Of a DNA stretch of 64,000 bases, positions 44,229 to 55,721 are shown piece by piece. Origin of the DNA: Nonomuraea fuscirosea (GTDB lineage Bacteria; Actinomycetota; Actinomycetes; Streptosporangiales; Streptosporangiaceae); NCBI RefSeq assembly GCF_003001935.1, contig NZ_PVNG01000010.1, positions 302,496-366,495 on the forward strand. The letters run 5' to 3'. Position 1 is the first letter of the stretch, and every line of letters starts with the position of its first letter. The notes beneath the pieces were generated by a model. It searched no databases. It was not told the origin of the DNA and worked only from the letters and a program-made list of their open reading frames with translations. The translations under genes were made by a program, and so were the position numbers.

Positions 44229-45437
44229 GTGGGCTTTGATCCTTGGAATCCGGATTTCGTGGCGTACCCGTACAACGTGTACGACCAGTTGAGGCGCGAG
44301 GCGCCCGTCAGCTACTACGAGCCGACGGGCCAGTGGCTCGTCGCGCGGCACGCCGACGTCAACGCGCTGCTCAGAGACCGCCGGCTGGGCCGCTCCTACC
44401 TGCACGTGGCCACCCACGAGGAGTTCGGCAGGCCGGCGGAGCCGGAGTTCCAGGAGCCGTTCTGGCGCGTGATCAGAGCGGGCATGCTCGACGTGGAGCC
44501 GCCGGTGCACACCAGGCTGCGCCGGCTGGTCTCCAGGGCGTTCACGCCGCGCATGGTCGAGTCGCTGCGCCCCCGCGTCCGCGCCATCGCGGGGGAGCTG
44601 GTGGCGGCGTACGTGGACAAGGGCGGCGGTGATCTGATCGCCGAGGTGGCCGAGCCGCTCCCGGTGACCGTCATCGCGGAGATGCTCGGCATCCCCGGCC
44701 AGGACCGCCACCTGCTGCGCCCCTGGTCGGCCGACATCTGCGGCATGTACGAGCTCAACCCCGCCCCCGAGGCCCAGCACACCGCGGTGCGCGCGGCCGA
44801 GGAGTTCGCCGGCTACCTCAAGTCCCTGGCCGCCGAACGTCGCCGCGCCCCGGGCGAGGACCTGATCTCGGCGCTCACCCAGATCGACGAGCTGACCGAG
44901 GACGAGCTGGTCGGCACCTGTGTGCTGCTGCTCAACGCGGGCCACGAGGCCACCGTGAACGTGACGGGCAACGGCTGGTGGTCGCTGTTCAGGAACCCGG
45001 GCGAGCTGGCCAGGCTGCGCGGCGACCGGTCCCTGCTGCCCACCGCCGTCGAGGAGCTGATGCGCTGGGACACGCCGTTGCAGATGTTCGAGCGCTGGGT
45101 GCTGGAGGACATCGAGGTGCACGGCGTACGGATCCCGCGCGGCTCGGAGGTGGCGCTGCTGTTCGGCTCGGCGAACCGGGACCCCGCCGTGTTCGAGGAC
45201 CCGGACCGGCTTGACGTGGGCCGCGCCGACAATCCGCACATCTCGTTCGGCGCGGGCATCCACTTCTGCCTGGGCGCGCCGCTGGCCCGGATCGAGCTCG
45301 CGGAGTCGTTCGGCGCGCTGCTGGACCGGGCGGGCACGCTGGAGCTGCGCCAGGAGCCGTCCTGGAAGCCCGGTTACGTCATCCGCGGCCTCCAGAGCCT
45401 CGACCTGACCGCCACCGCCTCGGCCGCCACTGCTTGA
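44229..45437 (+). CDS. Cytochrome P450
   Basis: A 402-aa soluble bacterial P450. The heme-binding loop FGAGIHFCLG has Cys347 as the iron ligand, the I-helix is LLNAGHEATVN, and EELMR is the ExxR motif. The I-helix has the less common His after the acid/Gly position (AGHE versus AGxxT), as in several CYP107-like enzymes. It starts 9 bases after terC and has no ferredoxin gene nearby. Substrate unknown. A decayed relative is present at 54.6-55.2 kb. Confidence 0.94.
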   Translation: MGFDPWNPDFVAYPYNVYDQLRREAPVSYYEPTGQWLVARHADVNALLRDRRLGRSYLHVATHEEFGRPAEPEFQEPFWRVIRAGMLDVEPPVHTRLRRLVSRAFTPRMVESLRPRVRAIAGELVAAYVDKGGGDLIAEVAEPLPVTVIAEMLGIPGQDRHLLRPWSADICGMYELNPAPEAQHTAVRAAEEFAGYLKSLAAERRRAPGEDLISALTQIDELTEDELVGTCVLLLNAGHEATVNVTGNGWWSLFRNPGELARLRGDRSLLPTAVEELMRWDTPLQMFERWVLEDIEVHGVRIPRGSEVALLFGSANRDPAVFEDPDRLDVGRADNPHISFGAGIHFCLGAPLARIELAESFGALLDRAGTLELRQEPSWKPGYVIRGLQSLDLTATASAATA

Positions 45438-45468
45438 GCCGCCACCGTCTAGGGCCCGGCGCTTGTGT

Positions 45469-46431
45469 TCAGCGCTTCTGGCTGAGCCAGCCGAAGCCGC
45501 CGAGCCCCGACGGATCGATCAGCTCGCCCTCCTCCGAGGCCCGCGCCAGCGCCCTGAGATAGCCGCGCGGATCGGCCCTGGCCAGGTCGAGCGGCGGACG
45601 CGCGCCGGTGATCCCCAGCTCGCGCAGCGCCTCGCGTTGTGTGGACAAGGTTGTGGATATCGCACCGGCCGAGATCCCGGCCGCCGCGCACGCGTCGAGT
45701 GCGACATGTGCCGTGATGTCGCAGGTCCCGTCGGGTACGGGGATGACGACCGCGCCGTCGCGGTAACCGGTGAGCGTGCCGCACAACGGCCGGTTGTCCA
45801 CAGGGTGTGCATAATCGATGGCGACCGCCCGGCCCCTGCTGAGACGCACCAGGACGGAGGCCCAGGCCTCGTCGCGGGGTCGGCCGATCTCGGCCCGCGA
45901 GCCCACGCGGGTCAGCGGCCACCACCGCTCCAGCCAGGCCCGGTCGGCCGGCCGCAGCGGCCCGCCGAGCCGCTCCTCGCCCGTGCGCACGTCGACCAGG
46001 ATGAGGCGCGGCCCGTCGGCGGTCTGCTCGGCCACGTCGAGCGGCACGTTGTCCAGCCACTCGTTGGCGATGACCAGCCCGGCGATGCCGGCGGGCACCG
46101 TGCCGGACCAGCGGACGCGCTCGGGCAGCCCCGGCGGCCTGGGGGACAGGTCGACGGCGGTGACCCGCAGCCGATCGCGCAACTTCGGCCGCGCCGACTC
46201 CAGCACCTGGGTGACCAGCACGCCCTCGCCCGCGCCGATGTCGACCAGGTCGAGCACGTCGGGCTCGCCCAGTTCGGCGTCCACTTCCGCCAGCAGCGCC
46301 AGCACGGCATCGGCGAAGGCGGCCGAGGCGCTGACCGAGGTGCGGAAGTGGCCTGACGGGCGTTCGCGGAGGTAGAAGCCCTCCTCGCCGTACAGCGCGC
46401 GCTCGGTGGCGGCGCGCCAGGTGAGCCACAT
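45469..46431 (-). CDS. SAM-dependent methyltransferase, MidA/NDUFAF7 family
   Basis: A 320-aa class I methyltransferase. GEEGFYLRERPSGHFRTS is the characteristic N-terminal MidA-type motif, LVDIGAGEGVLVTQVL the SAM loop, and IANEWLDNVPLDV the conserved post-II segment. Eukaryotic NDUFAF7 dimethylates an arginine of the 49-kDa subunit of complex I, which is the NuoD homologue. A role on the orphan NuoD nearby is therefore plausible but inferred. Confidence 0.85.
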   Translation of the reverse strand: MWLTWRAATERALYGEEGFYLRERPSGHFRTSVSASAAFADAVLALLAEVDAELGEPDVLDLVDIGAGEGVLVTQVLESARPKLRDRLRVTAVDLSPRPPGLPERVRWSGTVPAGIAGLVIANEWLDNVPLDVAEQTADGPRLILVDVRTGEERLGGPLRPADRAWLERWWPLTRVGSRAEIGRPRDEAWASVLVRLSRGRAVAIDYAHPVDNRPLCGTLTGYRDGAVVIPVPDGTCDITAHVALDACAAAGISAGAISTTLSTQREALRELGITGARPPLDLARADPRGYLRALARASEEGELIDPSGLGGFGWLSQKR

Positions 46432-46615
46432 GTTCTGGACTATCTCATGACTCGCGATGGGTACGCAGTGTCATCAACTGACTACTCAATGTCTCCGACT
46501 TGCGGTAGCGTTTACCCATTGTCATCGAGTGATCGCGTTGCGCCACCCCCAAGGGCGCGGCGGATCTCTTCCCGAGCACTCGCGGCCCGGAGCCGCGAAA
46601 CTGAGAGGAGCCCTC

Positions 46616-46843
46616 ATGCTGAAGAAGGTCCTGGTCGTCGCCGGTGCCGCCGCCATGCTGTCGATGGCCGCCCCGGCGCACGCCGACATCACCAACGGCG
46701 CCGGCGGCGTGCTCTCCGGCAACCAGCTGCACCTGCCGATCACCGCCCCGATCAACGTCTGCGGCAACGCCGTGGCGGTCATCGGCCTCGCGGTGGCGGG
46801 CTGCAAGGGCGGGGCGAGCGCGTACGCGCCGAGCCACCACTGA
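46616..46843 (+). CDS. Chaplin-like small secreted protein, 75 aa
   Basis: Signal peptide KKVLVVAGAAAMLSMAAPAHA is followed by a 50-residue mature peptide with GGVLSGNQLHLPITAPINVC and GNAVAVIGLAVAGC, which fits a single chaplin domain including its two cysteines. Chaplins are amphipathic surface proteins that coat aerial hyphae and spores in sporulating actinomycetes. ATG 46616 follows GAGAGGAG. A strong terminator follows at once, so the gene is monocistronic. Confidence 0.85.
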   Translation: MLKKVLVVAGAAAMLSMAAPAHADITNGAGGVLSGNQLHLPITAPINVCGNAVAVIGLAVAGCKGGASAYAPSHH

Positions 46844-46853
46844 CCACGTGAGA

Positions 46854-46881
46854 ACCCGGGCCGGCGCAGGCCGGCCCGGGT
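46854..46881 (+). terminator. Terminator of the chaplin-like gene
   Basis: ACCCGGGCCGGC and GCCGGCCCGGGT form a perfect 12-bp stem with a 4-base loop (GCAG), 10 bases beyond the stop codon. The remaining 270 bases to the next gene hold no gene that I can support. Confidence 0.85.
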
Positions 46882-47151
46882 CCGTGTCCCCAACTGGTCA
46901 GTCGGCGGATGACCAGCCGGCGCACCTCCAAAGGGGTCGCGATGTACGGGCGTCAGGTTCCGGCAAGGGACATGGCGCCCGTTTTCATGCGGTGACCCCT
47001 CTCCTCATCTCTTCCGACAGGGGGTGCGTTCTTTGTATGCCCTTGTCGCTTTTGTCGTTAACTCAACGCGCGGCAAAGCACTCGTCACGCTGGCAGTCTC
47101 ACGAGGCCGTTACGCTGGTCGGCGGTGCCATTACGACAGGGGTGAGACGTC

Positions 47152-48042
47152 ATGGACGCAGGGGATCGCCCGGCCCGGCTGACTGTCGGCGTACTGGGGG
47201 CGGGCAAGGTCGGCTCGGCCCTCGGCGCCGCGCTGGCCCAGGCGGGGCACCGGGTGGTGGCCGCCAGCGGCGTGTCCGACAACTCCCAGCGGTGGGCGGC
47301 CGAGCGGCTCGGCCTCAAGCCGTCCCGGCCCGACGAGGTGGTGGCCGCGGCCCAGCTCATCCTGCTCACCGTGCCGGACGACCCGCTGCCCGGCCTGGTC
47401 AGCGGGCTGGCCAGCACGGGAGCCGACCTCCAGGGCAAGATGCTGGTGCACACCAGCGGGTCGTACGGGCTGTCGGTGCTCGACCCCGCGGCCGAGGCGG
47501 GCGCGCTGCCGCTCGCGCTGCACCCGGTGATGACCTTCACCGGCAGGGACGACGACCTCAACAAGCTCACCGGCATCTCGTACGGCGTCACCGCGCCCGA
47601 CGTGCTGCGGCCGGTGGCCGAGGCGCTGGTGATCGAGATGGGCGGCGAGCCGGTGTGGATCGCCGACGCCGACCGCCCGCTCTACCACGCGGCCCTGGCC
47701 GGAGCCGCCAACCACATGGTCACGCTCATCGCGGAGTCCTCCGACCTGCTGCGCGGCATCGGCGTCGAGCATCCGGGCCGGATGCTGGGCCCGCTGCTCG
47801 GCGCGGCGCTCGACAACGTGCTGCGGCTGGGCATCGCCGGCCTGACCGGCCCCGTCGTGCGGGGTGACGCCGGTACGGTACGCAAGCACGTCGACGCGCT
47901 GATCCTGGCCGCCCCCGAGGCGGCCGACGCCTACATCGCGCTGGCCCGCCTCACGGCGGACCGGGCGCTGGCCGCGGGGTTGCTCAAACCCGAGGAGGCG
48001 GAGCGGCTGCTCGACGCGCTGGGGGGCAATATATGGACCTGA
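47152..48042 (+). CDS. Rossmann-fold DUF2520 reductase-like protein next to panC
   Basis: A 296-aa protein. The NAD(P) loop GVLGAGKVGSALGAALAQAG is at about residues 13-32, a central LHPVMTFTG lies near residue 121, and the C-terminal helical DUF2520 domain holds AALAGAANHMVTLIAES. It ends 22 bases before panC and probably shares its transcript. No panE is visible nearby, so a ketopantoate-reductase-like role is attractive, but the family has no fixed function. Confidence 0.85.
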   Translation: MDAGDRPARLTVGVLGAGKVGSALGAALAQAGHRVVAASGVSDNSQRWAAERLGLKPSRPDEVVAAAQLILLTVPDDPLPGLVSGLASTGADLQGKMLVHTSGSYGLSVLDPAAEAGALPLALHPVMTFTGRDDDLNKLTGISYGVTAPDVLRPVAEALVIEMGGEPVWIADADRPLYHAALAGAANHMVTLIAESSDLLRGIGVEHPGRMLGPLLGAALDNVLRLGIAGLTGPVVRGDAGTVRKHVDALILAAPEAADAYIALARLTADRALAAGLLKPEEAERLLDALGGNIWT

Positions 48043-48064
48043 CCGTCGCGCTTGGAGGGCATTG

Positions 48065-48901
48065 ATGGAGCTGATCGTCGCCGGCAACCGGGAAGACCTG
48101 GTCAAGGCGCGCCGGGCCGGTACGGTGGCGCTGGTGCCGACCATGGGGGCGCTGCACGAGGGCCACCGGTCGCTGATCAGGCAGGCTCGGGTGCGCGCCG
48201 ATCAGGTCGTGGTCAGCATCTTCGTCAATCCTCTGCAATTTTCTCCAAACGAGGATTTTTCGCGCTATCCCCGTACATTCGACTCCGATCTCGACGCGTG
48301 CCGCGCCGAAGGCGTGGACGTCGTGTTTCATCCGGCCGTCGAGGACATGTACCCGCCCGACCGGCAGATCTCCGTCTCCTCCGGCGAGATGGGCCGTATC
48401 GTCGAGGGCGCCGCGCGGCCCGGCCACTTCGACGGCATGCTCACGGTGGTGCTCAAGCTGTTCAACCTGGTCCAGCCCGACCTGGCCGTCTTCGGGCAGA
48501 AGGACGCCCAGCAACTCGCACTCATCCGGCGCATGGTCGCCGACTTCGACCTGCCGATCGAGATCCTGGGGTCGCCGACCGTACGCGAGCCCGACGGCCT
48601 GGCCCTGTCCAGCCGCAACCGCTTCCTGTCGGAGGACGACCGGCGGCCGGCCCTGGCGCTCTCGCGGGCGCTGCGCGCGGGGGCGGCCCGGCTCACCCCG
48701 TCCGAGATCAGGCGGACGGCCATGGCCGTGCTCGACGAGGCGGGCCCCGGGCTGGAGGTCGACTATCTGGCCCTGGTGGATCCGGCCACGTTCGCCGAAG
48801 TGAGCGAGTCGTACGAGGGGCTGGCCGTGCTCGCGGTGGCGGCCAGGGTCGGGTCCACGCGGCTGATCGACAACGTCACGCTCACCCTCAACCCCGCCTG
48901 A
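48065..48901 (+). CDS. panC: Pantothenate synthetase
   Basis: A 278-aa enzyme joining pantoate and beta-alanine with ATP. VPTMGALHEGHRSLI (HxGH-type motif, about 24-38), VSIFVNPLQFSPNEDF, FGQKDAQQLALI and SSRNRFLS are complete. ATG 48065 is used. With nadB-nadC and coaX it forms a cofactor block (CoA and NAD). Confidence 0.97.
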   Translation: MELIVAGNREDLVKARRAGTVALVPTMGALHEGHRSLIRQARVRADQVVVSIFVNPLQFSPNEDFSRYPRTFDSDLDACRAEGVDVVFHPAVEDMYPPDRQISVSSGEMGRIVEGAARPGHFDGMLTVVLKLFNLVQPDLAVFGQKDAQQLALIRRMVADFDLPIEILGSPTVREPDGLALSSRNRFLSEDDRRPALALSRALRAGAARLTPSEIRRTAMAVLDEAGPGLEVDYLALVDPATFAEVSESYEGLAVLAVAARVGSTRLIDNVTLTLNPA

Positions 48902-48979
48902 GGGCCCCCGGGGAAGGGGCACGCCGCGCCTGGCGTTATCGTCATAGTGACGAAATCGCCCTCAGTGAGGAGACCCCCG

Positions 48980-51505
<2,526 letters not shown>

Positions 51506-51508
51506 TGA

Positions 51509-52291
51509 ATGCTGCTCACGATCGACGTCGGCAACACGCACACGGTGCTGGGGTTGTTCGAGGGCGAGGACGTCATCGAGCACTGGAGGCTGGCCACCGA
51601 CGCCCGCCGTACCGCCGACGAGATCGCCGTCGTCCTCCAAGGGCTGCTGACCCAGTCGCCGCTGCTCAAGGGGGCCGACATCGACGGCATCGCCATCTGC
51701 TCGACGGTGCCGAGCGTGCTCAACGAGATGCGTGAGATGTGCCGCCGTTACTACGGCGACGTGACGGCCGTGATCGTGGAGCCGGGCATCCGCACCGGGG
51801 TGCCCGTACGCATGGACAACCCCAAAGAGGTCGGCAGCGACCGCATCGTGAACGCGCTGGCCGCCATCGACCAGTACGGCGGCCCCTGCGTGATCGTCGA
51901 CTTCGGCACCGCGACCTCGTTCGACGCCGTCTCCGCCAAGGGCGAGTACGTCGGCGCGGTCACCGCCCCCGGCATCGAGATCTCGGTGGACGCCCTGGCC
52001 GCTGCCGGAGCCCAGCTGCACAAGGTGGAGCTGGTCAGGCCGCGTTCGGTGATCGCCAAGAACACCGTCGAGGCGCTGCAGGCCGGCATCATCTACGGCT
52101 TCGCCGGCCAGGTGGACGGCATCGTCGAGCGCATGACGGCCGAACTGGCCGACGACCCCGACGAGGTGACGGTCGTCGCCACCGGCGGGCACGCGGCGCT
52201 GGTCGTGGGCGAGTCACGTTCGATCGACGTGCACGAGCCGTGGCTGACCCTCATCGGGCTGCGGCTCATCTACCACCGCAACACCGCCTGA
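51509..52291 (+). CDS. coaX: Type III pantothenate kinase
   Basis: A 260-aa ASKHA-fold kinase for the first step of CoA synthesis. TIDVGNTHTVLGLF (phosphate loop, about 4-17), DNPKEVGSDRIVNALAA and DFGTATSFDAVSA are diagnostic. ATG lies 4 bases after the nadB-nadC stop. It is followed by a strong bidirectional hairpin. Confidence 0.97.
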   Translation: MLLTIDVGNTHTVLGLFEGEDVIEHWRLATDARRTADEIAVVLQGLLTQSPLLKGADIDGIAICSTVPSVLNEMREMCRRYYGDVTAVIVEPGIRTGVPVRMDNPKEVGSDRIVNALAAIDQYGGPCVIVDFGTATSFDAVSAKGEYVGAVTAPGIEISVDALAAAGAQLHKVELVRPRSVIAKNTVEALQAGIIYGFAGQVDGIVERMTAELADDPDEVTVVATGGHAALVVGESRSIDVHEPWLTLIGLRLIYHRNTA

Positions 52292-52308
52292 ACTCCACAG
52301 CACACGAC

Positions 52309-52340
52309 GAGCGGCCCCCTGCTCGGGAAGGGGGCCGCTC
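52309..52340. terminator. Bidirectional terminator between coaX and a convergent gene
   Basis: GAGCGGCCCCCT and AGGGGGCCGCTC pair over 12 bp with an 8-base loop. Imperfect pairing extends outward (CACACGAC/GTTGTG). It sits midway between the two convergent stop codons. Confidence 0.88.
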
Positions 52341-52353
52341 GCGTTGTGACCCG

Positions 52354-52827
52354 TCACTCGCCTTCGGCGGTGTAGATGTACTGCCAGTGGCCGCACTTGA
52401 CGGGGAAGTTGCTGTTGGGGCCGATCTGGCAGACCTTGGTCCGCAGGCTGAGGACGTCGTGCTCCTGGAACTGGAACCACTTCGAGCCTGGGTAGCCGCA
52501 GTACTTCTTGTAGTAGACCGGCGACCAGTCGTGGTCGAAGTCACTGGCCTGGAACGCCACGAACGCGCACTTGCCGCCGGCCCGGTAGGTGCGGTTGTCC
52601 AGGTCCCACAGCCGGCCTCTGACCGTGACCTCGTTGGACCTGCCGCGGCGGTCCCAGTCGACGCCCACCCAGCCCTGCGCCTTGGCCTGGTGGTGCTGGG
52701 CGTAGACGGGGCCCCAGTACTCGGAGTGGTCGTCGGGCGTGCTCGCGTAGGCGGCGGCGGGAAGCGCCAGGGCCAGAGCGCTGGTCGCGGCGACGGCGGC
52801 GAGTCCGGTCGCGATCTTCTTCAACAT
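52354..52827 (-). CDS. Small secreted protein of unknown function
   Basis: A 157-aa exported protein: signal peptide KKIATGLAAVAATSALALALPAAAYA followed by a 130-residue domain rich in Trp, Tyr and Asp with Cys pairs (GGKCAF, YKKYCGYPG, TKVCQIG, VKCGHWQY). SNEVTVRGRLWDLDNRTYRAG is a beta-strand-like stretch. ATG 52827 is chosen since AAGGAG precedes it. No family is recognised. It lies divergent from lysS across 150 bp. Confidence 0.75.
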   Translation of the reverse strand: MLKKIATGLAAVAATSALALALPAAAYASTPDDHSEYWGPVYAQHHQAKAQGWVGVDWDRRGRSNEVTVRGRLWDLDNRTYRAGGKCAFVAFQASDFDHDWSPVYYKKYCGYPGSKWFQFQEHDVLSLRTKVCQIGPNSNFPVKCGHWQYIYTAEGE

Positions 52828-52975
52828 CTCGTCTCCTTGAGCTCCCCTCGGGCCGGCTCCCTGCCGGCTCCCCCCTTCGAGCTCGTGAGACATTGATAGG
52901 CCCGGTGCCTTGCAAAGGATCTACAGCAGGCCGACGAGCCCTTGCAGTTCGCCATATCCCCTACCCTTTGATGTT

Positions 52976-54457
52976 GTGAGCGACGAACTTCCCGAGCAGA
53001 TGCGCATCCGGAGGGAGAAGCTCGACCGCCTTCGCAGCGAGGGCGTCGACCCTTACCCGGTGAACTTCCCACGTACGGCGACCAACGCCGAGGTCAGGGA
53101 GAAATACGAGGGCCTCGATCCCGACACCGCCACCGGCGACCGGGTCTCCGTCGCCGGGCGCGTCATGCTCAACCGCGTGGGCGGCAAGCTCTGCTTCGCC
53201 ACCCTCCGCGACGGCAGTGCCGACCTCCAGGTGATGATCTCGCTCGACAAGGTCGGTGAGGAGTCCCTGGCCGCCTGGAAGCGTGACGTCGACCTGGGCG
53301 ACCACGTCGGGGTCAGCGGCGAGGTCATCACCTCGCGCAGGGGCGAGCTGTCGATTCTGGCCGAGAGCTGGCAGATCACCGCCAAGTGCCTGCGCCCGCT
53401 GCCGGAGAAGCACGTCGGCCTCACCGACCCCGAGGCGCGGGTGCGTCAGCGCTACGTCGACCTCATCGTCAACGACGAGGCCAGGTCGATGGCGCGGGTA
53501 CGCAGCGCCACGGTGCGCGCGGTGCGCGACTTCTGGCACGAAGAGGGTTACCTAGAGGTCGAGACGCCGATGTTGCAGCCGATCCACGGCGGCGCGACGG
53601 CCCGGCCGTTCAAGACCCACATCAACGCCTACGACATGGAGCTCTACCTTCGCATCGCGATCGAGCTCTACCTCAAGCGGCTCGTGGTGGGCGGCATCGA
53701 GAAGGTCTTCGAGATCAACCGCAACTTCCGCAACGAGGGCGCGGACTCCACGCACAACCCCGAGTTCACCATGATCGAGGCGTACGGCACCTACCTCGAC
53801 TACAACGACATGGCCGACCTCACCCAGCGGATGTACCAGAAGGCCGTGGTGGCCGCCCTCGACACCACGGTGGTCGTCCACGACGGGCAGGAGATCGAGC
53901 TCGGTATGCCCGAGTGGCCGCGCATCACCCTCTACGGCGCGGTGTCGCAGGCCGTGGGCGAGGAGATCACCACCTCCACCACCCTGGAGGAGCTGCGCAA
54001 GCTGGCCGACCGGCGCGAGATCCACTGGGACCCGAAGTGGGGCTCGGGCAAGATCGTGCAGGAGCTCTTCGAGGAGCTGGTCGAGCACACGCTGATCCAG
54101 CCCACGTTCGTCATGGACTACCCGCTGGAGACCTCCCCGCTGGCCCGCAACCACCGCGACGACCCGTTGCTGACGGAGAAGTGGGACCTGATCGGCTTCG
54201 GCACCGAGCTGGGCACCGCCTACTCCGAGCTCAACGACCCGATCGAGCAGCGCCGCCGGCTGGTGGAGCAGTCGCTGCTGGCGGCCGGGGGCGACCCCGA
54301 GGCCATGCAGGTCGACGAGGACTTCCTGCAGGCGCTCGAATACGCGATGCCGCCCACAGGTGGGATGGGCGCCGGCATCGACCGGATGATCATGGCGTTC
54401 ACCGGCAGGAACATCCGGGAGACCATCCTGTTCCCGCTGGTCAAGCCCACGCACTGA
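52976..54457 (+). CDS. lysS: Lysyl-tRNA synthetase (class II)
   Basis: A 493-aa synthetase. The N-terminal OB-fold (VSVAGRVMLNRVGGKLCFATLRDG) is followed by class II motif 1 (VRDFWHEEGYLEVETPMLQ), motif 2 (FEINRNFRNEGADSTHNPEF) and motif 3 (GGMGAGIDRMIMAFTG). GTG 52976 starts the family N-terminus. There is no ribosome site, and TACCCT lies 9 bases upstream, so the mRNA may be leaderless. It ends before a perfect 12-bp terminator hairpin. Confidence 0.96.
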   Translation: MSDELPEQMRIRREKLDRLRSEGVDPYPVNFPRTATNAEVREKYEGLDPDTATGDRVSVAGRVMLNRVGGKLCFATLRDGSADLQVMISLDKVGEESLAAWKRDVDLGDHVGVSGEVITSRRGELSILAESWQITAKCLRPLPEKHVGLTDPEARVRQRYVDLIVNDEARSMARVRSATVRAVRDFWHEEGYLEVETPMLQPIHGGATARPFKTHINAYDMELYLRIAIELYLKRLVVGGIEKVFEINRNFRNEGADSTHNPEFTMIEAYGTYLDYNDMADLTQRMYQKAVVAALDTTVVVHDGQEIELGMPEWPRITLYGAVSQAVGEEITTSTTLEELRKLADRREIHWDPKWGSGKIVQELFEELVEHTLIQPTFVMDYPLETSPLARNHRDDPLLTEKWDLIGFGTELGTAYSELNDPIEQRRRLVEQSLLAAGGDPEAMQVDEDFLQALEYAMPPTGGMGAGIDRMIMAFTGRNIRETILFPLVKPTH

Positions 54458-54468
54458 GGCACTGTCAC

Positions 54469-54498
54469 CCGGTGCGGCCCTCGGCGGGGCCGCACCGG
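54469..54498 (+). terminator. Terminator of lysS
   Basis: CCGGTGCGGCCC and GGGCCGCACCGG, a perfect 12-bp stem with 6-base loop, 11 bases after the stop codon. Confidence 0.88.
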
Positions 54499-54578
54499 CG
54501 GCGCGGCACCCACGTGGAAGCGGTCGCGATCGGCCGGGCCTATCACCGCCGGCGCCGGCGTGCCCTGTGTCCCTCCAG

Positions 54579-55232
54579 GGCCGGTGGCCGGCGACTCGCG
54601 CCCGCTCAGCTCCTGTATCCGCGTCTGTGCGCTCGGGGGCTCGTCTCCCGGGCGCTCGCGGCGGAGTGCGGCGAGCTCGCGGAAGTGGTCGCGAAATTCC
54701 CTTTGGGCCTGCCCGGTTTCCGATCCGAGCTCCGCTGTAAGCATCGGGTCAAGGCTGCGCGCCAGTATCTCACTCCGGCCGCGGCAGCGTCCGTGGTCCT
54801 CCTGGGGCGCCCCGGGCCTCTCGCTGATCACCAAGACCGGAAGTGGCCGGGCCGGAGCGGACATGAGGCCGCTCCCGCCGGGCGGCGCGACGATCGGGCC
54901 GGCGGTGACGGCCTCGACGCGCGGGCGCGGGCGCTGGAACATGCGGGGAGTGAACGCCCTGCTCACCGGGGCGGGCAGCCCAGCGCGGCCGGACGGGTCC
55001 GTTCACAGAACCGACACGGCGTGCTGACCTGCGGCTGCGTTCTCCACGGGCGCGGTGCCCCGGCCGGAGCCGGGATCGCGGAGCAGGGTCGCGCGTGGTG
55101 GCTGCGAGTGATCCCGCCGCGCGTGCGGAACGACGTGGCCCGCGCACGCGTCTCGTGGAGACGGGGATAAGGATCACGCAGAAATTCGCGGTCGAATGGA
55201 TCAAAACCCCGCACGTCCGCCGCGTTCGTCAT
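54579..55232 (-). pseudogene. Decayed cytochrome P450, N-terminal two-fifths only
   Basis: Three minus-strand frames carry successive P450 pieces: FDPFDREFLRDPYPRLHETR and TQPQVSTP (from 55232), GSVNGPVRP (second frame, about 55010), and from 54966 SRAFTPRMFQRPRPRVEAV, then PLPVLVISERPGAPQEDHGR, SEILARSLDPML and FRDHFRELAALRRERPGDE. Two frameshifts and many substitutions are present. The I-helix, ExxR and heme-Cys loop are absent. The order matches the intact P450 at 44.2 kb (VSRAFTPRM, PLPVTVIAEMLGIPG). This is a genuine gene relic and not a functional enzyme. Confidence 0.75.
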
Positions 55233-55459
55233 TGCCGGATCCCAGCTTGCCGGAAGGCTCGATGACGTCGTTCATCGTATGACGATCATTGGCGACATAT
55301 CGCGAGTGCGTCATATATATCGGATCATGTCAATAGCGCTCGTCAAGAGCGCGGATTGTCATGCTTGACGACCTTTCCAGGATGCGTTTACCGTCTGCGA
55401 GGAGCGACTTCGGCCCGCTTGAGAGGCCCAAGTTCAGCTGTTGGGGGGGAGGGCTCCCG

Positions 55460-55672
55460 ATGGATTTGCTCGCGGAAGGCGTTGAGCTGAGCCATGCCGA
55501 CCTTGCGTTGCTGGCGGAGCTGGCCAAGGGAGTCACGGTCGACCGGGTGGGCAGACGTCTGGACATCAGTGGCCGTACCGTACGCCGAAGATTACGGGGC
55601 ATCTGCGACCGCATCGGCGTGGCCACGGCGATCGAGGCGGTCGCCTGGGCGGCCCGCCGCCAGTTGATCTAG
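55460..55672 (+). CDS. Small LuxR/sigma-type HTH protein, 70 aa
   Basis: SHADLALLAELAKGVTVDRVGRR and ISGRTVRRRLRGICDRIGVATAIEAVAWAARR match the LuxR-type (GerE) helix-turn-helix with nothing else attached. ATG 55460 has GGGGGGGAGGG upstream; an earlier in-frame start at 55361 would add 33 non-conserved residues. The upstream 120 bp (55240-55360) are AT-rich with short palindromes and probably contain the promoter. Stand-alone HTH proteins like this are frequent in actinomycetes, with unknown targets. Confidence 0.65.
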   Translation: MDLLAEGVELSHADLALLAELAKGVTVDRVGRRLDISGRTVRRRLRGICDRIGVATAIEAVAWAARRQLI

Positions 55673-55721
55673 CGACGGGCACGGAGCGCTTACCGCGGCG
55701 GCTACGGGCGTGGATACGGGC

